DNA of 64,000 nt. Source: Alicyclobacillus contaminans DSM 17975 (GTDB taxonomy: Bacteria > Bacillota > Bacilli > Alicyclobacillales > Alicyclobacillaceae). The position numbers and the translations under genes were made by a program. The notes beneath the pieces are model-generated. The model did not search any database. It saw nothing but the letters and a program-made list of their open reading frames with translations, and was not told the origin of the DNA. This document shows, piece by piece, positions 37,968-45,198 of the stretch; the stretch's first letter is position 1, and each line of letters opens with the position of its first letter. The stretch covers positions 35,178 to 99,177 of the forward strand of contig NZ_AUCA01000006.1 in the NCBI RefSeq assembly GCF_000429525.1, read 5' to 3'.

Positions 37968-38990
37968 TCATCGCTCCACCCCAGCCAGCAATTCGGCAAT
38001 TTGAACCGCATTCCAAGCGGCGCCCTTGAGCAAGTTGTCCGCCACCACAAACATCAGCACCGTCCGAGGATCCGCCAGGTCCTGTCGAATCCGTCCGACG
38101 AACGTATCGCCCGTTCCCTCCGCCATTTTCGGATGCGGAAACACGGCCGCGGCCGGATCGTCCACCACAACCACCCCAGGCGCACTGCGGAGCCGTTCGC
38201 GCACCTGTTCAGCAGACACCTCGGACCGGAACTGCACCGCCACCGTCTCGGAGTGTCCGTAGATGACCGGCACGCGGACTGCGGTCGGGCTCACCCGCAG
38301 ATTGGGAAGATCCAGGATTTTGCGTGATTCATTGACAAGCTTCATTTCCTCTTTGGTATATCCGTTGTCCAAAAAGACATCGCACTGCGGGAGGACATTG
38401 AACGCCATCGGATAGCGGCTTTCCTGGCTGGTCGTGGGGAACACGGTGGTTTCCGCTGCGCCGCTCACTTCCTTGTGCAGCGCATCGATGGCTTTTTGCC
38501 CCATGCCGCTGACCGCCTGGTAGGTGGATACGGAGACGTGCTCAATGCCGAACTCCACCAGCGGTTTGAGAGCAACCACCAGCTGGATGGTGGAACAGTT
38601 CGGATTCGCAATGATCCCGCGGTGGCGGAACGCGGCATCCGAATTCACCTCCGGGACAACCAGAGGAACGTCGGTCTCCAGACGGAAGGCGCTGCTGTTG
38701 TCAATGACCACAGCCCCCTGCCGCACCGCCAGCGGCGCGAACTGCTGGCTGGCCGACGCGCCAGCGCTGAACAGGGCGATGTCCATGCCGACGAACGCCG
38801 CTTCCTCCGCAGCCTGGACGGTGTACGCACGTCCGCGGAAGGTCAGTTCCTCGCCCGCAGAACGGGGGGAGGCGAGCAGACGTAACTCGCCGACCGGAAA
38901 ATTCCTGCGTTCCAGTGTATGGAGCATTGCGCGTCCGACAGCACCGGTCGCGCCGAGTATGGCGACATTGTAGCGATCCTTTTTCGTCAT
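37968..38990 (-). CDS. asd: aspartate-semialdehyde dehydrogenase
   Basis: Asd reduces aspartyl phosphate with NADPH. The 340-residue protein has the nucleotide-binding ILGATGAVGRAML, catalytic Cys in NPNCSTIQLV (about residue 130) and the later SGMGQKAIDALHKEV and YGHSETVAVQF. Strong AAAGGAG precedes ATG. It is the first gene of asd-dapG-dapA; in Bacillus subtilis spoVFA-spoVFB (dpaAB) precede asd, and the dpaB remnant here keeps that position. Confidence 0.96.
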   Translation of the reverse strand: MTKKDRYNVAILGATGAVGRAMLHTLERRNFPVGELRLLASPRSAGEELTFRGRAYTVQAAEEAAFVGMDIALFSAGASASQQFAPLAVRQGAVVIDNSSAFRLETDVPLVVPEVNSDAAFRHRGIIANPNCSTIQLVVALKPLVEFGIEHVSVSTYQAVSGMGQKAIDALHKEVSGAAETTVFPTTSQESRYPMAFNVLPQCDVFLDNGYTKEEMKLVNESRKILDLPNLRVSPTAVRVPVIYGHSETVAVQFRSEVSAEQVRERLRSAPGVVVVDDPAAAVFPHPKMAEGTGDTFVGRIRQDLADPRTVLMFVVADNLLKGAAWNAVQIAELLAGVER

Positions 38991-39024
38991 GCCAATTCTC
39001 CTTTGTCTTCAATCCATCAAGAAG

Positions 39025-39567
39025 TCATGGGCGCTCCTCCCGCCAACGCTCAATCAACACGGGCTGCAGCTGCCGTTTCTCCAGCGCGGCCTCGCACGTT
39101 TCCGGAATGAGCCGCATCAAGGACACCAATGAGTTCATTTTAACATGCGGTGCATCTTGCCCAAACGGTACGAAGAAGATATTTTTCATATTCATCAATT
39201 TTGCGATGTTGTAGAGATTCAACCCCAGCCCATCGTTGGTAGAAATCGCAATGACCACCGGACGGTCGTTGCGCAGTGTGGCCTTAGCGGCCATTAACAC
39301 CGGCGAATCGGTCGCCGCGTTGGCCAGTCGGCTGAGCGAGTTTCCGGTGCAGGGAGCGATGACGAGACAGTCGAGCCGTTTCGACGGACCCAACGGCTCT
39401 GCCTCAGGCAGCGAGGTGATGGCGGGATTGCCGGTCACCTGCTCAATTTTCGTCGCCCATTCTCCGGCTTCGCCAAACCGTGTGCTCACCTGCATCACGG
39501 TATTGGAAAAGATGGGAACAACGTCCACACCCAGTGCCACCAAGCGCTTCACCTCTGGATAAACTTC
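39025..39567 (-). pseudogene. dpaB: dipicolinate synthase subunit B, 5'-truncated
   Basis: The C-terminal 85-90% of DpaB (SpoVFB), a flavoprotein-like subunit of dipicolinate synthase, is intact: VEVYPEVKRLVALGVDVVP, LDCLVIAPCTGNSLSRLANA, TDSPVLMAAKATLRN and FFVPFGQDAPHVK. About 20 N-terminal residues, including the expected flavin-type GLTGSHC segment, are missing. Homology stops near 39567, where it meets a structured mobile-element relic. A truncated start at GTG/ATG inside the fragment could still be translated, but dpaA is absent from its usual upstream place. If no other copy exists, dipicolinate synthesis would be lost or rerouted. Confidence 0.85.
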
Positions 39568-39735
39568 AACGTTTCCCGCAAAAGTTAGAACGCGAATAGA
39601 GACCCCTGCTCACGTCAGCATAGGGGTCTCCTCGCGCAGTGCAATGCGGCCTGAACGGTGCATTCGTCACAGCCTTTCCTGCCTTGTAGGAACTACCCGG
39701 TCTTACGTTCGGCGGGTGGTGAAGTGTGATTCGCC
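39568..39735 (-). mobile_element. relic resembling an IS200/IS605-type right end
   Basis: This 168-bp non-coding stretch separates the dpaB break from the IS1182 end. It contains a long hairpin (39599-39630; GAGACCCCT..AGGGGTCTC with an inner AGC/GCT extension) about 30 nt from the junction with dpaB. The segment before it (minus strand) is GC-rich and foldable. A subterminal hairpin a few tens of bases from the end, abutting TTCAAC at the joint, is what right ends of IS200/IS605 elements, and their TnpB guide RNAs, look like. No tnpA or tnpB reading frame remains, so the family is inferred. Confidence 0.45.
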
Positions 39736-41305
39736 CTAGGTGTGTGTCCGAGTATCGATGGATCCTTGAACCGATAAAGGCCAAAATCACTCGATTATTG
39801 TTCTTTGACACCAAGCAGGTCCGTCTAAGCTAGTCTTGGGTGCCTGGTTCACACCGTAGCCCACTTCGGCGTTCCGTATCGGAACAACTTCAGCAGGTTG
39901 TGGCACATGGCTACCAACGACCATTCGCCTTCGACTTTGGTGAGACCTCGAAGGGAGAAGTGGTCGAACTTTCGGCAATGCTTGATTTGCCCGTGCGGCG
40001 TTTCAACGATGACCTTTCGTCTGGCGTAGATGGCATGTCCCTTCTTCGTCCTCAGCTTTCGAGCCATTCGTTCCTTGACGCCGTAGTGACTCGGTATCCG
40101 ACCTCTGACCGCGATTGGCATGGCGTTGTGTGGCTGTCGCCCGGTTGCAATGTATGGGTCGATGCCTTCTGATTCCAGCCAGGTGATGTCATCCTGCTTG
40201 AAATATCCGGCGTCACAGGAAAGCCGCTTGGGTTTCTTGCCAATGTTCTCTTCGACCATCCGCATCATGTTTCGAAGATGACCTGCATCCGTCGGGCTGT
40301 TCGTGACCTTCGTTGCAACGATGATTTGGTATGCTTCATCGACGACTGACTGAACATTGTATCCCTGGATGAACCCATTCGCCGTCTTCATGATTCTGGA
40401 CTCTGGGTCTGTGAAGTTCATCTGTGCCTTGTCTGCCGGTAGATCCTTTGGTTGCTTGCGTGACGCCCACGCCGCTTGCCGCCAGGACCCTTACCATCCG
40501 GGTCATCCTTGTTATCCTTTGACTCTTGTTCCGCTTGTTCTTTGGCACGTTTTTCAAGAGTGGCCATGGCCTCCTGGATCTTCTTCAGGCGGGGCTCCCG
40601 CCGAGTAAGCTCAACAAGCAACTCGTCACCACGGGTGGAACCGTACCGACGGTCTTCGCGCTCGTCCACATGCTCCACCTGACGCAGAAGGTCACGGATT
40701 TCCTTGCGCAGCTTCTCGCTGTCTTGCTTCATCCGCCCGTAGCTCATGGCCTTATGCTTGGAGGCGTTTGCTTTGATCTTGGTCCCGTCCAGCGCGATAT
40801 GTCCGAGTTTGACCATGCCGGACTCAGAGCAGATATGCAGCACCTGAAGGAACAGGTTTTCGAATGCCACCAGATGACGTTTGCGAAAATCACTGATGGT
40901 GCGAAAGTCAGGGAATTGGTTGGCTGACAGCATCCGATATGCCACATTCTCTTGACAAGCCTTCGCGATCTTGCGCGATGAGTAGGTGCCTGTGGAGTAC
41001 GCGTAAATGAGCACCTTGAGCAACATGGTCGGATGGTACGGCGGAAAGCCTCTGAGCTCTCGCTCGTACACGGATAAAATCGCGGAGATATCTAAACTGT
41101 CGACGATGTCGTCGATGAAGTGGACTAAGTGATCCTCAGGCAACCATTCGTCCAGAGAAGGTGGCAGCAGCATGCTCTGGTTCGGGTCGTAGAGACGAAA
41201 CTTTTTGGTCATCTCGAAGCCTCCATAAATGAGCTACAGGAAACTTCAACAGCGATCCTTTTATTACCTTTTGGAAAACCGGGGATTACTCGGACACACA
41301 CCTAG
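39736..41305 (-). mobile_element. IS1182-family insertion sequence
   Basis: This 1.57-kb element is bounded by perfect 19-bp inverted repeats CTAGGTGTGTGTCCGAGTA (39736-39754 and 41287-41305). The outer CTAG on both sides may be a 4-bp palindromic target duplication. It encodes an IS1182-type DDE transposase split by a frameshift. The left flank is mobile debris plus dpaB; the right flank is a LysR gene fragment, so the two flanks did not belong together. Confidence 0.88.
39849..41212 (-). pseudogene. IS1182-family transposase, frameshifted
   Basis: Two parts in different frames make up one DDE transposase. The N-terminal part of 264 codons has the typical LLPPSLDEWLPEDHLVHF, GFPPYHPTMLLKVLIYAYSTG and IALDGTKIKANASK. 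The C-terminal part of about 190 codons begins around KDLPADKAQMNFTDPESRIM and carries SCDAGYF and RKVIVETPHGQIKHCR. The frame slips by -1 near 40440-40470, just after a Gly/Lys-rich linker. No clear slippery heptamer is visible, so I favour an inactivating indel over programmed frameshifting. Confidence 0.85.
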
Positions 41306-41547
41306 CCCCACGCGTGGTGTGTGAGAGCACCGACATCATGACACTGTTGAGCCTGGCAGAGTCCGGTGTCGGGGTCACGATTGTGCCTGTATCCGCGATG
41401 AATCTTCGTACGAGTACTGCCCTGCAGTTTCGGAAAATCGTTGAACCCTCTTTCGAATCAACGGTTGCTGTAGTATGGTTGCGCAACCGAATCCTGTCCA
41501 CACCGGCTCGCAAATTTATCGAAATGTGTGAATTCAGCGTCTTATGA
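41306..41547 (+). pseudogene. LysR-family regulator, C-terminal fragment
   Basis: The last 75-80 residues of a LysR-type substrate-binding domain begin abruptly at the IS1182 end: PRVVCESTDIMTLLSLAESG, VGVTIVPVSAM and a terminal AVVWLRNRILSTPARKFIE. The HTH and most of the effector domain are missing, so it is non-functional. Its 3' end overlaps the convergent AbrB-like gene by 14 bp. Confidence 0.85.
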
Positions 41548-41906
41548 CAGAAACGCGTAGCCGATCCACTGCATTTGCGAAGGTATACATATTATTGATG
41601 TCTTCCCTGCAGGACCTGCATACCCATTTCTCGCGAAAGCGCGTCATTTCTCCAGGAAACCCGCAGAACACACATGATGGAACATATCGATTGATGATGA
41701 GCTGATCGCCATCCACATAGAATTCAAGCGGTTCGCTGTGAGTGATGCCAAGTCGGCGTCGAATACCGACGGGGATTACCAAGCGGCCCAAAGCATCTAA
41801 GTCTTTGATTTCATACCGTTCCATTTCCACTTTCCTCCTTCGTGAGGATTGTGGCACGAGATTATGAGCGTGGTCAATAACGCAGAGGAGAATTTGAGGA
41901 CTTCTT
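41528..41906. repeat. direct repeat copy A containing an AbrB-like gene
   Basis: This 379-bp segment is repeated at 54122-54501 in the same orientation with only scattered substitutions and one 1-bp indel. It covers the whole AbrB-like gene plus about 80 bp upstream. The two copies bracket the chemosensory region. Confidence 0.9.
41534..41824 (-). CDS. AbrB/MazE-type transition-state regulator
   Basis: This 96-residue DNA-binding protein has an N-terminal AbrB swapped-hairpin domain (ALGRLVIPVGIRRRLGI) and a C-terminal CxxC-x14-CxxC (CVFCGF..CRSC) that probably binds zinc. ATG (MERYEIK) follows GAAGGAGGAAAG. It is 90% or more identical to the second copy at 54.1 kb. AbrB proteins repress stationary-phase and biofilm genes; it may control the adjacent chemosensory genes, but this is inference. 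Confidence 0.92.
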   Translation of the reverse strand: MERYEIKDLDALGRLVIPVGIRRRLGITHSEPLEFYVDGDQLIINRYVPSCVFCGFPGEMTRFREKWVCRSCREDINNMYTFANAVDRLRVSVIRR

Positions 41907-42093
41907 CAAAAGAAGTTGGAATATGGGATCAATCCCACGCCCGGTATATCGGCCATCGGCGGTCGCTGTGCTCCAAGTCGAACGCCGAGCCATCCGTATT
42001 TCTTCGCTTTAAAAAATCATCCCCTTCACACACAGTCTGACACTTCACCCTGTGTGAAGAGGAACGTAGTAAGTCCATTCCAGGCGGCCTCTT

Positions 42094-42139
42094 GATTCTG
42101 ACAATTCCGAGTCAGTCGTGCCCCGGAACTGTCAGAATC
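42094..42139. repeat. 15-bp inverted repeat / hairpin
   Basis: GATTCTGACAATTCC and its near-complement GGAACTGTCAGAATC (one mismatch) are separated by 16 nt. It lies about 90 bp past the globin-sensor stop. There is no U-tract. It could be an RNA hairpin, a dyad operator or a mobile-element scar. The rest of the 41907-42229 gap shows nothing else I can name. Confidence 0.5.
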
Positions 42140-42229
42140 TCTACAAGTTTTGGCCAACCTATAAGGACATGACTTTGCCAAGGCACCAAATTGGGTGGGA
42201 GCTCGCTTTTCGTGACGGCTTTACTTCGA

Positions 42230-43201
42230 TTATGCCTTCAGCCTGATTGCCTCGTTCTCTAAAGCTGACATGAGAGCGGCTAACTCCTGCGCAGAGGCTG
42301 CCTGCTGCTCCGAGATTGCCATTGCACCTTCCACCTGCTGATGGATGGTATTGATTCTTTCCCTTACCCTCGTTACCGCCTGCTTGATATTGTCGGATGA
42401 TCTCTTGGCTCGTTCCGCTAATTTACGAACCTCGTTTGCGACGACCGTGAACCCCAATCCACTGCTCCCAGCTCGAGCCGCTTCAATGGCGGCGTTTATA
42501 CCGAGAATATTGGTCTGTGCGGCGACATTCATGACAAACTCGCTGAGTTCGTCAATGGTTCGACTATCAGCGGTCAATTCGTTCACTGACTGAACAACAG
42601 CCTCCTGGGTTGCAGCCAACTCCGTCGCTGATGTAGCGAAATCACTAGCGATTGCACTAACTTGGTTGACAGATTCCAAAAGTGACTGAGACGCTTCTTG
42701 CATATTCCTTTTGTATACTTCGTTTGCTTTTAAAATGTCTCCAATGTACTGCTCCAAAATGATTGCAGAGTCAAATAAAAATCGTTGCGAAACCGCCTGA
42801 TACAGACGATATCCGTCCGTAAGATTCGAACGATCAATATGCTTGGAAATGTGGTGAAGATAAATCGAGTACCCACCAAGGAACCAAACAGCCGAAAGAC
42901 CAATTTTGGCATGAATCGCTCCGATCTTCTCACGACCGGCGATGTATTCATCGTCAATGTCATTCGAACTTAAGGTCTTGAAGTACCAGATCTGCGTCTT
43001 ACGCAACCGTTCAATGGTACTGTGCTCGTGAATGATACCTTCAAGATGGTCTACCTGCATGATGTGTTCGTAGAATGCATTTACGATGTCCTCCGCATTC
43101 TTATCAAAGAATTCCTTGTTTTCATGAAGTATATCCAAATCATTTTGATCCAGTCCATAGAATTTCAGCAAATCATTCCATCGACCCTGAACGCTAATCA
43201 T
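42230..43201 (-). CDS. globin-coupled sensor with short MCP signalling domain
   Basis: This 323-residue soluble protein resembles HemAT, the haem-based oxygen sensor. The N-terminal protoglobin domain (about residues 1-155) has the proximal-His signature [19 protein letters not shown], His near residue 97. The C-terminal part has a methyl-accepting hairpin tip ([30 protein letters not shown]). The signalling arms are only about 60 residues each, and the protein is about 100 residues shorter than Bacillus HemAT. ATG after AGGTG is chosen. It is the last gene of the che run, 71 bp after cheB. Confidence 0.88.
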   Translation of the reverse strand: MISVQGRWNDLLKFYGLDQNDLDILHENKEFFDKNAEDIVNAFYEHIMQVDHLEGIIHEHSTIERLRKTQIWYFKTLSSNDIDDEYIAGREKIGAIHAKIGLSAVWFLGGYSIYLHHISKHIDRSNLTDGYRLYQAVSQRFLFDSAIILEQYIGDILKANEVYKRNMQEASQSLLESVNQVSAIASDFATSATELAATQEAVVQSVNELTADSRTIDELSEFVMNVAAQTNILGINAAIEAARAGSSGLGFTVVANEVRKLAERAKRSSDNIKQAVTRVRERINTIHQQVEGAMAISEQQAASAQELAALMSALENEAIRLKA

Positions 43202-43272
43202 TGACATCACCTATCTTTTCGAATGTATCCCCAGATGACAAAGTGATTTACGAAGGTACAGCGAATTACGAC

Positions 43273-44316
43273 TTAACGAATGAATGTTTGAATATGTTGA
43301 TAGATTGTAGACAATTCTCCTTGCCGATCCGCATAACCCGCTTCGAACACGACTTTCGGCATTCCGTATACCACGCAGGATTCTTCGGCTTGCACTATGA
43401 CGTGACCGTAATGCTCTTTTACACTCTTACAGCCTTCAAGACCATCCGAACCCATTCCGGTCAAGATGACTGCTAACAATCGGTCCTTATAGAGCGGCGC
43501 AGCGGACGAGAGTGTGACATCGATGCAAGGTTTATACAAAGACTGTATTGGGAGGTCAGTTCGAATTTGCAGTTCGACATGATCCCCGCGTTTGGCCAAC
43601 AGGGTTTGCGCACCAGCAGGTCCGACGAAAATCGTACCTGGAAGCAGCCGTTGTCCATCTTCAGCCTCCATTACCCTTAAGTCACACATGGTGTTTAACC
43701 GATCCGCCAAAGGCTTTGTAAAGCCAGGCGGCATATGTTGGAGCACCAGAATCGGGATAGGAAAATCCGCCGAAAATCTCGGCAAAATCGCTTGTAGGGC
43801 GGAAGGCCCACCCGTGGAGCACCCGATAATGAGAAGATCTTTTTTAACGTCTAACGAATCTCGGTCCTCCTCCGATTTAGGGAGAATGGTTTCGGTTAAA
43901 CTCCGCTTGGGAATATTCGCATGTATCACCGATTTGAGTCTGGCCAAGAAATCTTTGATAATTTGTGGTTCCGGATTCTCCTGTATGAGCGCATTCTTTA
44001 GGAAGAAATCGACCGCACCAAGTTCCAACGCCTTAAGCGTGGATTGTGCCCCTGATTCTGTAAAAACACTCAACATAACAACTGGCACAGGACACTCTTT
44101 CATAATTTGAGCCAGTGCGGAAATTCCATCCATCTCAGGCATTTCGACATCCATGGTCACAATATGCGGTTTGATTTGTTTCACTTTCTCCAAGGCCTCC
44201 AGGCCGTTGCGTGCGATACCAGCAACGAATAGCTCCTGATCACTCTCTATGAGCATACTGATGCTTCTTCGCATAAAAGCGGAGTCATCAACCACCAAAA
44301 CCCCGTACTTCGGCAT
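43273..44316 (-). CDS. cheB: chemotaxis response regulator protein-glutamate methylesterase CheB
   Basis: CheB deamidates and demethylates chemoreceptors. The 347-residue protein has an N-terminal receiver domain (VLVVDDSAF; phospho-acceptor Asp in IVTMDVEMPEMDG; Lys after DFFLK) and a C-terminal methylesterase with the Ser-His-Asp set in CSTGGPSAL, LQHMPPGFT and GMGSDGLEG. ATG (MPKYGVL) follows AAGGAGG by 9 nt and lies inside the 3' end of cheR (29-bp overlap). All catalytic residues are present. Confidence 0.95.
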   Translation of the reverse strand: MPKYGVLVVDDSAFMRRSISMLIESDQELFVAGIARNGLEALEKVKQIKPHIVTMDVEMPEMDGISALAQIMKECPVPVVMLSVFTESGAQSTLKALELGAVDFFLKNALIQENPEPQIIKDFLARLKSVIHANIPKRSLTETILPKSEEDRDSLDVKKDLLIIGCSTGGPSALQAILPRFSADFPIPILVLQHMPPGFTKPLADRLNTMCDLRVMEAEDGQRLLPGTIFVGPAGAQTLLAKRGDHVELQIRTDLPIQSLYKPCIDVTLSSAAPLYKDRLLAVILTGMGSDGLEGCKSVKEHYGHVIVQAEESCVVYGMPKVVFEAGYADRQGELSTIYQHIQTFIR

Positions 44317-45127
44317 CCGGAGAGGCCTCCTTTCGATAGTAAAACGTCGCAGGCGAATGAATGGTCTCGAACCCAAGGCCCATCCCGGTAATCGTCTCCG
44401 CATGACCGAGAAATAGGTACCCACCCATATGGAGACGACGGTGAATATTGCTGATGACTTTTTGAATGGTTTTTGTGTCAAAATAAATGAGTACGTTTCT
44501 ACAGAAAACCACATCAAACATGCCAAGTGGCTTTGTTTCTTCCTCATCTATGAGGTTAACGTGTTGAAACTTCACCATGTCTTTCACGACGTCGTTGACC
44601 GTGAATCCGCCGTCGTCTTCAACAAAGTACCGTTTCAATAAAAACTGTGGAATCCGCCGAAATGATAGCGACTGTTTCCCGTACCAGCCCGTTCTCGCTT
44701 TTTCCAACATCCGCTTATCAATGTCCGTTCCGACGATTTCTACTTCCTCCGGCAAAAAGAGGCCTGTCTCAAGAATCAGCATCGCCAAAGTATAGGGTTC
44801 TTCTCCACTGGAACAGGCGGCGCTCCAGATCCGGATTGGCCTACCGTCCAAATTTTCCTTTATCATTGGAAGAACGGTATTTTGGAATTCAAGCAGTTGA
44901 CTCTGTTCCCGATAAAAATAGGTCTCATTAATGGTCAGAAGCTCTGCCACAACGTCCCATTCCTCCGGTTGTTGCAAGAGGTAGCCATGATACTCCCAAA
45001 AAGATAACCCCAGTTCCTCCACTCGTTTAGCGAGTTTGCTTTCAAGAGCAGACGCGTTGTCTACGTAATTCAGTCCGTAAAACCTATTGATCAGTTCCGC
45101 CAATTGGCGCAAGACCAAGTTCTTCAT
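44288..45127 (-). CDS. cheR: chemoreceptor glutamate methyltransferase CheR
   Basis: CheR methylates glutamates on chemoreceptor arms using SAM. The protein of about 279 residues has the helical N-domain, the ELLTINETYFYRE motif, the SAM pocket IRIWSAACSSGEEPYTLAM, and CRNVLIYFD plus GYLFLGHAET. ATG (MKNLVLRQ) chosen because GAGGA lies 8 nt upstream; a form 23 codons longer starts right after the receptor stop but lacks a site. It overlaps cheB. Confidence 0.94.
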   Translation of the reverse strand: MKNLVLRQLAELINRFYGLNYVDNASALESKLAKRVEELGLSFWEYHGYLLQQPEEWDVVAELLTINETYFYREQSQLLEFQNTVLPMIKENLDGRPIRIWSAACSSGEEPYTLAMLILETGLFLPEEVEIVGTDIDKRMLEKARTGWYGKQSLSFRRIPQFLLKRYFVEDDGGFTVNDVVKDMVKFQHVNLIDEEETKPLGMFDVVFCRNVLIYFDTKTIQKVISNIHRRLHMGGYLFLGHAETITGMGLGFETIHSPATFYYRKEASPDAEVRGFGG

Positions 45128-45198
45128 CGGAGACTTCCTCGCATTCCGTCCAACTCGCTGGGATAGAAACTCTCTATCCCAGCGAGCCATCATCATAC

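Noticed and set aside
39566..39814. Possible 82-residue gene between dpaB and the IS1182 transposase
   Set aside because: It crosses the IS1182 terminal repeat and the relic hairpin; composition is non-coding and there is no ribosome site.
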